The notes below the pieces were generated by a model, which was not told the origin of the DNA, ran no database searches, and saw nothing but the letters and a program-made list of their open reading frames with translations. A stretch of DNA of 34,117 nt from Mycobacterium sp. (GTDB taxonomy: Bacteria > Actinomycetota > Actinomycetes > Mycobacteriales > Mycobacteriaceae): NCBI GenBank assembly GCA_018883075.1, contig VEQU01000014.1:1-34117 (forward strand), given 5' to 3'. Both the position numbers and the translations under genes were made by a program. Of the stretch, positions 26,184-34,117 are shown one piece after another (position 1 is the first letter of the stretch; each line of letters opens with the position of its first letter).

Positions 26184-27581
26184 ATGGGTATCGAGTACGC
26201 GAGCGTCGTCAACCACCCGCTGCAGCAGGTGTGGGACTGGCACACGCGCCCCGGTGCGATGCGCCGGCTGGTGCCGCCCTGGCAGCCGATGCGCGTGGTC
26301 AAGGAGACCGATTCACTGGCCGACGGCACCGCCATCCTCGGTCTGCCCGCCGGCCTGCGCTGGATCGCCCGCCACGACCCGGCCGGCTACGACCCGCCGT
26401 ACCAGTTCGTCGACGTGCTCTCCAGCTCCGCGGACCTGGGCGGGGTGATGACGCTGCCGCCGCGGGTGATCGGCTGGTGGCGCCACACCCACCGCTACAG
26501 CGACGCGGGCCCCGGACCGATGGGATCGGGCGCCACCCGAGTGCATGACATCGTCGACACCACGGTGCCCGGATTCGCGTTACGATCCACCTTTGCCTAC
26601 CGGCACCGCCAGCTCGCCGAGGACCTCGCCTCCCACGCCGACGCCGCAGCGCGCCTGCCCGGGCCGCTGACCGTCGCCATCACCGGATCCTCCGGCCTGG
26701 TCGGCACCGCACTGGCCGCATTCCTGTCCACCGGCGGGCACCGGGTGATCCGCCTGGTGCGCGGCGAACCGACCGGCGATGCCGAACGCCGTTGGCAGCC
26801 AACGCAACCCGCGGCCGATCTGCTCGACGGTGTCGATGCCGTCGTGCACCTCGCGGGGGAGTCCATCGCCGGCCGGTTCACCGAGGCGCACCGCCGCGCG
26901 ATCCGCGAGTCCCGCATCGAACCGACCCGGCGGCTGGCCGAACTGGCCGCTATGACCGGCGGCCGGCTCACGACGTTCGTCAGTGCATCGGCCATCGGCT
27001 ACTACGGCTACGACTGCGGTGACACCCTGCTCGACGAGGACAGCCCGCGCGGTGACGGATTCCTCGCCGGCGTCGTCGCCGACTGGGAGGCCGCCACCGC
27101 GCCCGCCGCCGAGGCCGGGCTGCGGGTGGTGGCGGTGCGCACCGGCATCGTGCAGGCCGCCGCGGGCGGGACGCTGCGGCTGCTGCGACCGCTATTCGCC
27201 GCCGGACTCGGCGGGCGAATGGGCAGCGGACGGCAGTGGCTGTCCTGGATCGGCATCGACGACCTTCTCGACGTCTACTACCGGGCGCTCTATGACACGT
27301 CGCTGGCCGGTCCGGTGAATGCCGTCGCCCCCGATCCCGTCCGCAACATCGACTACACCCGGGCGCTGGCCGCCACCGTGCGCCGCCCGGCGGTGCTGCC
27401 GGTGCCCGGCTTCGGCCCGCGGCTGCTGCTCGGCAGGCAGGGTGCCGCCGAACTGGCCCAGGCCGACCAGCGGGTGTCGCCCGCCGCACTGCTGCGCTGC
27501 GGCCACCGGTTCCGCCAGCCCGAGATCGCCGACGCGCTGGCCCACCAGCTCGGGCACGACCCCGCCCCGGGGGTGCTGTAA
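26184..27581 (+). CDS. TIGR01777 epimerase-like protein with N-terminal SRPBCC domain
   Basis: Two domains are visible in 465 residues. Residues 1-145 (MGIEYASVVNHPLQQVWDWH onward) look like an SRPBCC/START-type ligand-binding domain. The rest is an extended short-chain dehydrogenase of the TIGR01777 (SDR39U1-like) group. That part has ITGSSGLVGTALAAFL as the NAD(P)-binding loop near 166, VVHLAGESIAGRFT, SASAIGYYG near 266 and the C-terminal DUF1731-type end (QRVSPAALLRCGHRFRQPEI). Homologues of the second part alone occur in M. tuberculosis (Rv2216); the reaction is not known. The ATG is 19 bases after the previous stop. It lies outside the conserved dcw order. Confidence 0.88.
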   Translation: MGIEYASVVNHPLQQVWDWHTRPGAMRRLVPPWQPMRVVKETDSLADGTAILGLPAGLRWIARHDPAGYDPPYQFVDVLSSSADLGGVMTLPPRVIGWWRHTHRYSDAGPGPMGSGATRVHDIVDTTVPGFALRSTFAYRHRQLAEDLASHADAAARLPGPLTVAITGSSGLVGTALAAFLSTGGHRVIRLVRGEPTGDAERRWQPTQPAADLLDGVDAVVHLAGESIAGRFTEAHRRAIRESRIEPTRRLAELAAMTGGRLTTFVSASAIGYYGYDCGDTLLDEDSPRGDGFLAGVVADWEAATAPAAEAGLRVVAVRTGIVQAAAGGTLRLLRPLFAAGLGGRMGSGRQWLSWIGIDDLLDVYYRALYDTSLAGPVNAVAPDPVRNIDYTRALAATVRRPAVLPVPGFGPRLLLGRQGAAELAQADQRVSPAALLRCGHRFRQPEIADALAHQLGHDPAPGVL

Positions 27582-27601
27582 CCCGTCCCAACCCGTTTGC
27601 G

Positions 27602-27621
27602 GCGGTGACTTTATCCCCGCG
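27602..27621 (+). promoter_or_regulatory. Putative DosR (dormancy) box upstream of the hydrogenase operon
   Basis: By hand alignment the 20-mer here matches 13 of 20 positions of the DosR consensus (TTSGGGACTWWAGTCCCSAA), including the central GACTTTA and the CCC half. It is also an imperfect palindrome, GCGG-GA to TC-CCGC. It lies in the 64-bp gap, about 25-34 bases before the two candidate hyhB starts. The group 3b hydrogenase of M. smegmatis is DosR-controlled and hypoxia-induced, which supports the reading. Confidence 0.5.
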
Positions 27622-27634
27622 CGGTGACCGCTGC

Positions 27635-27654
27635 GATGGGGCACGATGGGGCTC
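27635..27654. repeat. 10-bp tandem repeat at the hyhB start
   Basis: GATGGGGCAC is followed directly by GATGGGGCTC and then ATG. The repeat holds one of two possible start codons (27646) and sits just before the other (27655). Confidence 0.6.
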
Positions 27655-28761
27655 ATGGCCCCTGCCGATCCCGCGGTGATCGACCATGCCGGACTGGGCC
27701 ACCTCATCGACGAGCTGCGCCGGCACGGCTACCGCGTGGTCGGCCCCACCGTCTCGGGTAACGCGATCGTGCTCGCCGAACTGAGCAGCGCCGCGGACCT
27801 GCCGAGGGGATGGGGCGTCGACGTCGCGCCCGGGACCTACCGGCTGCGGCCGCGCTCCGATGGGGCGGCGTTCGGGCACTCCGCCGGTCCGCAGTCCTGG
27901 AAGCAGTTCCTGCACCCGCCACGCCAGCTGCTGTGGTCCTCGGAAGGCGATCAAAGTGAACCTGATCCGCGCTATGCCTTTCTCGGGGTGCGCGCGTGCG
28001 ATCTGGCCGCCATCGGCGTGCTGGACCGGGTCATGGTCGGCGGCGCGCACCCGGACGGTTCGTATCAGGGCCGGCGTAGCGGTGCCTTCATTGTCGCGGT
28101 CAACTGCACCGAACCCGGCGGGCTGTGTTTCTGCGCTTCGATGGACACCGGCCCGGCCTGCCGCGGCGGATACGACCTCGCGCTCACCGAGCGCGTCGAC
28201 GGCGACGCGGTGAGCTACCTCGTCGAGGTGGGCAGCGAGTCGGGCGCGCAGATGCTGGCCGGCGTGCCGAGCCGGCCGGCCGATGCCGGGGAGTGCGCGG
28301 CCGCCGAGGCCGAGATCGCCCGCGCGGCGACGATGATGGGCCGCGCGATGCCCGACACCGACCTGCGCGCGCTGCTCGTCGACTCCCGCGAGTCGCCGCA
28401 CTGGTCCCAGGTCGCCAGCCGCTGCCTGACCTGTGGCAACTGCACCATGGTGTGCCCGACGTGTTTCTGCACGTCCACCTCCGAGGTCACCGATCTCACC
28501 GGTGAGCATGCGCAGCGGTGGATGGAGTGGGCGTCCTGTTTCGAACTGGACTTCACCTACGTCCACGGCGGTGCGGTCCGCCGCTCCGGCGACTCGCGTT
28601 ACCGGCACTGGCTGACCCACAAGCTCAGCGCGTGGCACGACCAGTTCGGCAGCTCCGGGTGCGTCGGGTGCGGCCGCTGTATCGCGTGGTGTCCGACGGG
28701 TATCGACATCACCGAGGAGATGGCGGTTTTCGAGGTGGAGCGGGGGCGCGCCGGTGACTGA
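27646..28761 (+). CDS. hyhB: Group 3b [NiFe]-hydrogenase iron-sulfur subunit beta (HyhB)
   Basis: The 371-residue protein is the electron-transfer beta subunit of a cytoplasmic sulfhydrogenase-type complex. It carries two ferredoxin-like [4Fe-4S] motifs, CLTCGNCTMVCP (Cys260, 263, 266, 270) and CVGCGRCIAWCP (Cys339, 342, 345, 349). Further cysteines at 154, 161, 163 and 172 may bind another cluster. The N-terminal domain has FLGVRACDLAAIGVLDRV, typical of this family. It starts the five-gene operon; the ATG at 27646 or 27655 could be used. The stop overlaps the hyhG start by eight bases. The putative DosR box just upstream suggests induction under low oxygen. Confidence 0.9.
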   Translation: MGLMAPADPAVIDHAGLGHLIDELRRHGYRVVGPTVSGNAIVLAELSSAADLPRGWGVDVAPGTYRLRPRSDGAAFGHSAGPQSWKQFLHPPRQLLWSSEGDQSEPDPRYAFLGVRACDLAAIGVLDRVMVGGAHPDGSYQGRRSGAFIVAVNCTEPGGLCFCASMDTGPACRGGYDLALTERVDGDAVSYLVEVGSESGAQMLAGVPSRPADAGECAAAEAEIARAATMMGRAMPDTDLRALLVDSRESPHWSQVASRCLTCGNCTMVCPTCFCTSTSEVTDLTGEHAQRWMEWASCFELDFTYVHGGAVRRSGDSRYRHWLTHKLSAWHDQFGSSGCVGCGRCIAWCPTGIDITEEMAVFEVERGRAGD

Positions 28762-29605
28762 GACCGCGGTGCGCGCGCCGGTGTCCGCGATGGCGCCGGT
28801 GCCCTACCGGGTGCGCTCGCGGACAGTCGAGAACGCCGACTCGGTCACGCTGTGCCTGGAGCCGGTCGAATTCGCGCTGCCGGTGCCCGCGCCGGGGGAG
28901 TTCAGCATGCTTCACGCCTTCGGCATCGGCGAGATCGCCATCTCGGTCAGCGGCGACCCGTCGGTCACCGACGCCACCATCACCCACACCATCCGCTCCG
29001 TCGGCGCGGTCAGCGCCGCGCTGTGCCGCGCCGAACCGGGATCGGTGATCGGGGTGCGCGGCCCGTTCGGCACCACCTGGGGTCTGGCCGAGGCCACCGG
29101 ACGCGATCTGGTGATCGTGGCCGGCGGGGTCGGGCTGGCGCCGCTGCGGCCGGTGGTCCTCGGGGCGCTGGCCGCGCGCGAGCGCTACGGCCGGGTCATC
29201 GTGATCGCCGGCGCGCGCACCCGCGGCGAGTTCCTCTACGCCGGCGAACTCGAAAGCTGGCAGCACGACCCGCGGCTGGAGATGCACATCACCATCGACG
29301 TCCCGCTGCAGGGCTGGCCCGGTGAGACCGGACTGGTCACCGAACCGCTGCTTGCGCTGGCGCTGCAGCCCGAGCGGACCACCGCGTTCCTGTGCGGGCC
29401 GGAGAAGATGATGCAGTCCAGCGCTCAGGTGCTGGCCGCCAAAGGTATTGCCGAACAGGACATCCGGGTGTCGCTGGAGCGCAACATGCAGTGCGGCATC
29501 GGATGGTGCGGACACTGCCAGCTCGGTCCGCTGCTGCTGTGCCGGGACGGCCCCGTCGTCGGCTACGACGTGGCACGGCCGCTGATGGACATCGAGGAGC
29601 TCTGA
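28754..29605 (+). CDS. hyhG: Group 3b [NiFe]-hydrogenase FAD/NAD(P)-binding subunit gamma (HyhG)
   Basis: This 283-residue protein belongs to the ferredoxin-NADP reductase superfamily and passes electrons between NAD(P)H and the hydrogenase. An FAD domain with [18 protein letters not shown] is followed by the nucleotide-binding [16 protein letters not shown] near 120-135 and FLCGPEKMM near 212-220. A C-terminal [2Fe-2S] site has four cysteines (247, 252, 255, 263) in [20 protein letters not shown]. The GTG start overlaps hyhB and the stop overlaps the hyhS ATG by one base. It corresponds to the second gene of the M. smegmatis hyhBGSL (Hyd3) operon. Confidence 0.9.
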   Translation: MTETAVRAPVSAMAPVPYRVRSRTVENADSVTLCLEPVEFALPVPAPGEFSMLHAFGIGEIAISVSGDPSVTDATITHTIRSVGAVSAALCRAEPGSVIGVRGPFGTTWGLAEATGRDLVIVAGGVGLAPLRPVVLGALAARERYGRVIVIAGARTRGEFLYAGELESWQHDPRLEMHITIDVPLQGWPGETGLVTEPLLALALQPERTTAFLCGPEKMMQSSAQVLAAKGIAEQDIRVSLERNMQCGIGWCGHCQLGPLLLCRDGPVVGYDVARPLMDIEEL

Positions 29606-30369
29606 TGCCGACCCTGGCGGTGTGGAAGTTCGCATCCTGCGACGGCTGTCAGCTCACCCTGCTCGACTGCGAGGACGAGTTGCTCACCTTGGCCGAGCAG
29701 GTGCAGATCGCCGCCTTTGCCGAGGCGTCCAGCGCGGTGATGGGCGGGCCGTACGACGTGTCGCTGGTCGAGGGGTCGGTCACCACCCCCGCCGACGAGC
29801 GGCGGATCCGGGAGATCCGCGAACAATCGGCGGTGCTGGTGACCATCGGCGCGTGCGCCACCGCCGGCGGCATCCAGGCGCTGCGCAACTTCGCCGATGT
29901 CTCCGAGTTTGCCTCGGTGGTGTACGCGCGACCGGACTACATCCAGACCCTGGCCACCTCGACGCCGGCCTCGGCGCATGTCACGGTGGACTACGAGCTG
30001 CGCGGCTGCCCGATCGACCGCCGCCAGCTGCTCGACACGCTGGCCGCCCTGCTGGTCGGGCGCAAGCCGCGGCTGCCGGACGCGACGGTGTGCACCGAGT
30101 GCAAACGGGCCGGGGTGAGCTGCGTGACGGTGGCCGACGGACTGGCCTGCCTGGGCCCGGTCACCCACGCCGGCTGCGGGGCGCTGTGCCCGCGCCACCA
30201 CCGCGGCTGCTACGGCTGCTTCGGGCCGATGGCCACGCCCAACATGGGCGCGATGATTCCGCTGCTGCGCCGCGACGGGATGTCCGGCGGCGAGGTCGAC
30301 CGGGTGCTGCAGACCTTCAACGTCACCCAGTTCGAAGCCGCCCGCGACGATCAGGCGGACCCGAGGTGA
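29605..30369 (+). CDS. hyhS: Group 3b [NiFe]-hydrogenase small subunit (HyhS)
   Basis: The 254-residue small subunit carries the cluster nearest the active site. The proximal [4Fe-4S] ligands are visible as Cys12 and Cys15 ([11 protein letters not shown]), Cys84 (IGACATAGG) and Cys135 (LRGCPID). The C-terminal half has many more cysteines ([11 protein letters not shown], then [20 protein letters not shown]) for additional clusters. There is no twin-arginine signal, so the enzyme is cytoplasmic. The ATG overlaps the hyhG stop and the stop overlaps the hyhL GTG. Confidence 0.92.
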   Translation: MPTLAVWKFASCDGCQLTLLDCEDELLTLAEQVQIAAFAEASSAVMGGPYDVSLVEGSVTTPADERRIREIREQSAVLVTIGACATAGGIQALRNFADVSEFASVVYARPDYIQTLATSTPASAHVTVDYELRGCPIDRRQLLDTLAALLVGRKPRLPDATVCTECKRAGVSCVTVADGLACLGPVTHAGCGALCPRHHRGCYGCFGPMATPNMGAMIPLLRRDGMSGGEVDRVLQTFNVTQFEAARDDQADPR

Positions 30370-31667
30370 GCCCGCCGGTCTCGCGCAACATCCGGGTGGC
30401 GGCACTGACCCGGGTGGAGGGCGAGGGAGCGCTCAACGTCGAACTGCGCAACGGCGTGCTCGAGCGGGTGGAGCTGAACATCTACGAGCCGCCGCGATTC
30501 TTCGAGGCGTTCCTGCGCGGGCGGGCCTACACCGAGCCGCCGGACATCACCGCCCGCATCTGCGGCATCTGCCCGGTGGCCTACCAGGTGAGTGCGTGCA
30601 ACGCGATCGAGGACGCGTGCGGGGTGAGCCTCGACCCCGACCTGGTTGCGCTGCGCCGGCTGCTGTACTGCGGCGAGTGGATCCACAGCCACTCGCTGCA
30701 CATCTACATGCTGCATGCGCCGGACTTCCTCGGCGCCCCCGACATCATCACCGTGGCCCGCGATCAGCGCGAGGCCGTCGAGCGCGGACTGGAACTGAAG
30801 AAGGCCGGCAACCGGCTGATGGAACTCGTCGGCGGGCGCGCCATCCATCCGATCAACGTCCGCCTCGGCGGGTTCTACTCGGTGCCGTCGCCGGCCGATA
30901 TGGCCGCGATGGGCGAGGTGCTGCGCCGCGCACTCGACGACGCGCTGGCCACCGTCGCCTGGGTGGCCGGCTTCGAGTTCCCGGATCTGTCCCTCGACCA
31001 CGAACTGCTCGCGCTCACCGCCGAGCGCTACCCACTGGAGAACGGCACCATCACCCGCAGCGCGGGCCCGGCGTTCCCGGTGGCGCAGTTCAGCGATCAC
31101 GTGCGCGAGACGCAGGTGCCGCACTCGACCGCCCTGCACGCCACCCTCGACGGCCGGCGTCACCTCACCGGACCGCTGGCCCGGTACTGCCTTAACTACG
31201 ACAAGCTCTCCCCGCTGGCCAGCGAGGCCGCCGTCGGCGCCGGGCTAAGCCGAGAATGCCGTAATCCGTTCCGCAGCATCGTCGTCCGTGCGGTCGAGGT
31301 GGTCTACGCGGTGGAGGAGGCGCTGCGAATCATCGAGTCGTATAGCCCGCCGTCCCGGCCGTTCGTGGACGTCGAACCGCGCGCCGGCACCTCGAGCGTC
31401 GGCCACGGTGTCAGCGAGGCGCCGCGGGGGCTGCTCTACCACCGCTACGGCATCGGCGCCGACGGGCTGATCACCGAGGCCGAGATCGTGCCGCCGACAT
31501 CGCAGAACCAGGCCGCGATCGAGGACGATCTGGCCCGCGTGGTGATGGCCGGCGAATTGCTCGACGACGCCGCCCTCACCGCGATGTGCGAGCGCACCAT
31601 CCGCAACTACGACCCGTGCATCTCATGTGCCACTCACTTCCTCACCGTGAACGTCACGCGCCGGTGA
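30366..31667 (+). CDS. hyhL: Group 3b [NiFe]-hydrogenase large (catalytic) subunit (HyhL)
   Basis: The 433-residue large subunit holds the NiFe centre, bound by Cys66 and Cys69 ([12 protein letters not shown]) and Cys418 and Cys421 (DPCISCATH). Nine residues, FLTVNVTRR, follow His424. A maturation endopeptidase is expected to remove them after nickel insertion, and its candidate gene is the next one. Other family segments are [11 protein letters not shown] near the start and [20 protein letters not shown]. The GTG start overlaps the hyhS stop (GTGA). Enzymes of this group oxidise NAD(P)H to evolve hydrogen or run in reverse, mainly when respiration is limited. The hyp genes for metal-centre assembly are not in the window. 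Confidence 0.93.
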   Translation: MSPPVSRNIRVAALTRVEGEGALNVELRNGVLERVELNIYEPPRFFEAFLRGRAYTEPPDITARICGICPVAYQVSACNAIEDACGVSLDPDLVALRRLLYCGEWIHSHSLHIYMLHAPDFLGAPDIITVARDQREAVERGLELKKAGNRLMELVGGRAIHPINVRLGGFYSVPSPADMAAMGEVLRRALDDALATVAWVAGFEFPDLSLDHELLALTAERYPLENGTITRSAGPAFPVAQFSDHVRETQVPHSTALHATLDGRRHLTGPLARYCLNYDKLSPLASEAAVGAGLSRECRNPFRSIVVRAVEVVYAVEEALRIIESYSPPSRPFVDVEPRAGTSSVGHGVSEAPRGLLYHRYGIGADGLITEAEIVPPTSQNQAAIEDDLARVVMAGELLDDAALTAMCERTIRNYDPCISCATHFLTVNVTRR

Positions 31668-32134
31668 CCGGCGCCGTCGTCATCGGGATCGGAAACGAGT
31701 TCCGCCGCGACGACGGCATCGGGCCGGCGGTGGCCGCCGAACTGAGCGTCCGCGCCCTGCCCGGCGTGCGGGTGCTCACCTGCGCCGCTGAACCCACCGC
31801 ACTTCTCGACGCGTGGGCCGGGGCGACGCGGGCGGTGCTCGTCGACGCCGCCGCCGGCGACGAACCCGGCCGGGTCCGCACCTGCGGCCTCGACGAACTC
31901 ACCGAGGCGTGCCCGGTGAGCTCGCACGACCTGGGCCTGCGGCAGGCCTTCGAACTGGGCCGGGCACTGGGACGGGCGCCCGGGTCGGTGGTGGTGGTCA
32001 CCGTCGACGTCGCCGACACCGGCCACGGGCAGGGCCTTAGCCCGGCGGTGCGCGCGGCGCTACCCGAGGCGGTGCGCGCCGTGCAGCGAGTCGTCCTCGC
32101 AGCGGGCGAGGAACGCGCGCACCAGCAGCCGTAG
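31664..32134 (+). CDS. [NiFe]-hydrogenase maturation endopeptidase (HyaD/HycI family)
   Basis: This 156-residue protein has the family start VVIGIGNEFRRDDGIGP and the three expected nickel-sensing residues, Glu12, Asp61 and His88 (in SSHDLGL). It should cleave the C-terminal tail of the large subunit coded directly before it. The GTG overlaps the hyhL stop (GTGA), so it is the fifth gene of the hydrogenase operon. Its last 75 bases overlap the 3' end of the amidotransferase gene on the other strand. Confidence 0.9.
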   Translation: MTGAVVIGIGNEFRRDDGIGPAVAAELSVRALPGVRVLTCAAEPTALLDAWAGATRAVLVDAAAGDEPGRVRTCGLDELTEACPVSSHDLGLRQAFELGRALGRAPGSVVVVTVDVADTGHGQGLSPAVRAALPEAVRAVQRVVLAAGEERAHQQP

Positions 32135-32791
32135 CCGACGCGCCGCGTCGGGAACCTCGGCGGAGGTCCGGGCCCGCAACTCGTCGGCGTCCAGGCCCAG
32201 CCCGGCGATGTCGCCGCCGGTGTCCTCGTCGATCCAGTGCCCTACCAGCTGCTCGTCGACCTCGGGGTGGAACTGTAGGCCGGTTGCGCGTCCCTGCACG
32301 AAAGCCTGTGTGGCGCAATTGTTCTCGGCGATCACGGTGGCGCCGGGCGCAACGGTGAATCGGTCGAAGTGCCACTGGAACCACGGCCCGGGCGGCACCG
32401 CTGCGGGATCAGCGCTGCGGACGTCGCACCAGCCGATCTCCGGGGCGCTGGATCGCGCCACCGTCCCGCCGAGCGCGCGGGCCAGCAACTGGCCGCCGAA
32501 GCACACCCCGAGCACCCCGACGCCTGCATCGAGGCCGCGGCGCACCATGTCGATCTCCGCGCCGATCCACGGCAGCCGCTCGTCGTACACCGCCCACCGC
32601 GATCCCAGCGGGACGATCACGTCGTAGCGGGCCGGGTCGGGCAGGCTCACCTCGATCGCCGGATCGCCCGCGTGCTCGGCGGGTACCACGTCGAACGTCG
32701 TGATGTCGAAGCCGGACTCGGCGAAGACCTCGCCGAGCAGCGCCGCCGGTGCGGACGGGTCGTTGTGCAGGAACAGCACCTGTCGGGCCAC
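32060..32791 (-). CDS. Class I glutamine amidotransferase-like protein
   Basis: The 243-residue protein has the class I amidotransferase fold with the nucleophile Cys97 in LGVCFGGQLLARALGG and the His-Glu pair in GLQFHPEVDE. No synthase domain is attached and no partner gene is adjacent, so the acceptor substrate is unknown; stand-alone members often have varied roles. The GTG at 32789-32791 is chosen because TACCGT (TANNNT) lies six bases before it, giving a leaderless transcript. An in-frame GTG seven codons upstream would give 250 residues but lies across that promoter. The gene converges on, and overlaps by 75 bases, the hydrogenase protease gene. Confidence 0.87.
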   Translation of the reverse strand: MARQVLFLHNDPSAPAALLGEVFAESGFDITTFDVVPAEHAGDPAIEVSLPDPARYDVIVPLGSRWAVYDERLPWIGAEIDMVRRGLDAGVGVLGVCFGGQLLARALGGTVARSSAPEIGWCDVRSADPAAVPPGPWFQWHFDRFTVAPGATVIAENNCATQAFVQGRATGLQFHPEVDEQLVGHWIDEDTGGDIAGLGLDADELRARTSAEVPDAARRLRLLVRAFLARCEDDSLHGAHRLG

Positions 32792-32797
32792 CCGATC

Positions 32798-32803
32798 ACG
32801 GTA
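32798..32803 (-). promoter_or_regulatory. Leaderless-type -10 element of the amidotransferase gene
   Basis: On the minus strand TACCGT fits TANNNT and is followed by six bases (GATCGG) and GTG. The divergent partner element for the DUF2784 gene lies only 23 bases away. Confidence 0.5.
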
Positions 32804-32826
32804 CGTCCACACCGCGGATCGGCCGG

Positions 32827-32832
32827 TAGCGT
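32827..32832 (+). promoter_or_regulatory. Leaderless-type -10 element of the DUF2784 gene
   Basis: TAGCGT fits TANNNT and lies six bases (GGGGTC) before the ATG at 32839. With TACCGT on the other strand it forms a compact divergent promoter pair like that between pknL and Rv2175c. Confidence 0.55.
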
Positions 32833-32838
32833 GGGGTC

Positions 32839-33246
32839 ATGCGGCTCGCCTGCACCGTGCTGGTCTGGCTGGCGGTCGCCGCGCACACGGCGTTCCTTAT
32901 CTATCTGCCGCTCGGCGGACTGCTGGCGCTGCGGTGGCGGCGCACCATCGGTGTGCACGCCGTGGCGGTGCTGTGGGCCGTCGCCAGCGTGGCGGGCCGG
33001 CTGCCGTGCCCGCTGACCGATCTCGAACGCTGGGCCCGGGCGCGGGCCGGCATGGCGCCGCTGGACCCGGCGGGCTTCATCGAGCACTACATCACCGGCG
33101 TGCTGTACCCGGCCGGGGCGGCCGGATACGTGCAGGCCGCACTCGCCGCGGTGGTGGCCGCGTCATGGGTCGCCTACGCGCGGGGCACCCGGATCGGGAC
33201 CGGCGCGAGGGCCGGTGCCGAGCCCCGAAACGCTTTTCCGGAATAA
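32839..33246 (+). CDS. DUF2784 family membrane protein
   Basis: The 135-residue protein has three or four hydrophobic segments. It shows the DUF2784 pattern: HTAFLIYLPLGGLLALRW near the start, LPCPLTDLERWARARAG in the middle and GFIEHYITGVLYP before the last helix. The function of the family is unknown. The start is an ATG six bases after a -10-like TAGCGT. The stop TAA shares one base with a possible ATG of the next gene (TAATG), so the two may be coupled. Confidence 0.82.
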   Translation: MRLACTVLVWLAVAAHTAFLIYLPLGGLLALRWRRTIGVHAVAVLWAVASVAGRLPCPLTDLERWARARAGMAPLDPAGFIEHYITGVLYPAGAAGYVQAALAAVVAASWVAYARGTRIGTGARAGAEPRNAFPE

Positions 33247-34117
33247 TGAGTTCAATGGGCGTCTCCACAGCGGTATGGGTCATCACCTGCCTGGCCATTC
33301 TCGGCCTGTTCATCTTCGACTTCTTCGCCCATGTGCGGGTGGCGCACGAGCCGACGTTCAAAGAGTCGGCCACCTGGTCGGCCTTCTACATCGGCTTGGC
33401 GATCGCATTCGGTTTCGGGATCTGGTGGTACTGGGGCGGGCAGTTCGGCGGGGAGTACTTCGCCGGTTACGTCACCGAGAAGGCGCTGTCGGTGGACAAC
33501 CTGTTCGTCTTCACGGTGATCATGAGTTCGTTCGCGGTGCCGCGGATCTACCAGCAGAAGCTGCTGCTGATCGGCATCGTCATGGCGCTGGTGATGCGGG
33601 CCGCCTTCATCGCGGTGGGCGCGGCGGCCATCAACGCGTTCAGTTGGGTCTTCTACCTGTTCGGGCTCTTCCTGATCCTCACCGCGGTGAAACTGGCCCG
33701 GGAGAGCGGTCACGAGCGCGAGGCCGAGGTGGAGCGGGAGAACCGTCTGGTCACCTTCGTCCGCCGCTTCATCCCGACCACCGACACCTACGACGGCGAC
33801 AAGTTCCTCACCCGGGTCAACGGCCAGCGCGCGGCCACCCCGATGCTGCTGGCGCTGGTCGCCATCGGGTTCACCGACCTGCTCTTCGCGCTGGACTCCA
33901 TTCCGGCCATCTACGGCCTGACCGAGGAGCCCTACATCGTCTTCACTGCCAACGCCTTCGCCCTGATGGGCCTTCGGCAGCTGTACTTCCTGATCGGCGG
34001 GCTGCTCGACCGGCTGGTCTACCTCTCGGCCGGCCTGTCGATCATTCTCGGGTTCATCGGCGTGAAGCTGATGCTGCACGCGCTGCACAAGAACACCCTG
34101 CCGTTCATCAACGGCGG
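33246..34117 (+). CDS. TerC/Alx family membrane protein, C-terminus cut by the window
   Basis: About 290 residues are present before the window ends. The protein has multiple transmembrane helices and the TerC hallmarks: TEKALSVDNLFVFTVIMSSF, with the conserved aspartate, and a second acidic helix ALVAIGFTDLLFALDSIPAI. TerC/Alx proteins are linked to metal-ion (manganese) export and tellurite resistance. The ATG at 33246 overlaps the previous stop; an ATG at 33255 is also possible. That second ATG has AATAAT (one mismatch to the -10 consensus) seven bases upstream, so it may have its own leaderless promoter. Downstream sequence is needed for the true end. Confidence 0.9.
   Translation, partial: MSSMGVSTAVWVITCLAILGLFIFDFFAHVRVAHEPTFKESATWSAFYIGLAIAFGFGIWWYWGGQFGGEYFAGYVTEKALSVDNLFVFTVIMSSFAVPRIYQQKLLLIGIVMALVMRAAFIAVGAAAINAFSWVFYLFGLFLILTAVKLARESGHEREAEVERENRLVTFVRRFIPTTDTYDGDKFLTRVNGQRAATPMLLALVAIGFTDLLFALDSIPAIYGLTEEPYIVFTANAFALMGLRQLYFLIGGLLDRLVYLSAGLSIILGFIGVKLMLHALHKNTLPFING

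Overview
The window is high-GC actinobacterial DNA from a non-tuberculous, probably fast-growing mycobacterium (Mycobacterium/Mycolicibacterium). Gene order and protein similarity follow the Mycobacterium tuberculosis stretch Rv2176 to Rv2144c in inverted orientation. The PE_PGRS38 group that separates pbpB from murE in M. tuberculosis is absent, and so is the Rv2172c homologue between idsA2 and lppM. Identifications rest on reading the translations and on remembered family features; no database search was run.

Region 1 (1-5233) flanks the cell-division cluster. It holds the start of the Ser/Thr kinase gene pknL (minus strand), the divergent winged-helix regulator Rv2175c, the lipomannan mannosyltransferase mptA with the prenyl synthase idsA2, the lipoprotein lppM, a GNAT acetyltransferase, and a DUF3040 membrane protein. 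A strong intrinsic terminator at 5279-5307 closes the region.

Region 2 (5400-26164) is the dcw cluster, all on the plus strand: mraZ, rsmH, ftsL, pbpB, murE, murF, murX, murD, ftsW, murG, murC, ftsQ, ftsZ, pgeF, yggS, sepF, yggT, wag31 and an Rv2144c-like membrane protein. It covers peptidoglycan precursor synthesis (MurC-F, MurX, MurG), septal polymerisation and cross-linking (FtsW, PbpB), the divisome scaffold (FtsZ, SepF, FtsQ, FtsL) and polar growth control (Wag31). Many junctions are ATGA or GTGA overlaps, which suggests translational coupling. A 10-bp-period array of GTGG repeats before mraZ looks like the MraZ auto-operator.

Region 3 (26184-34117) is accessory. It contains a TIGR01777 epimerase-like protein with an N-terminal SRPBCC domain and a five-gene group 3b [NiFe]-hydrogenase operon (hyhB, G, S, L and a maturation protease) with a plausible DosR box upstream. 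A class I glutamine amidotransferase gene overlaps the protease gene tail to tail. A DUF2784 protein and a TerC-family protein cut by the window end follow.

Two patterns recur across the window. Six genes carry TANNNT exactly six bases before a GTG or ATG start, the signature of leaderless mycobacterial transcripts. Short tandem duplications of 9-18 bp sit repeatedly at gene borders, including a triplicated start region for murD.
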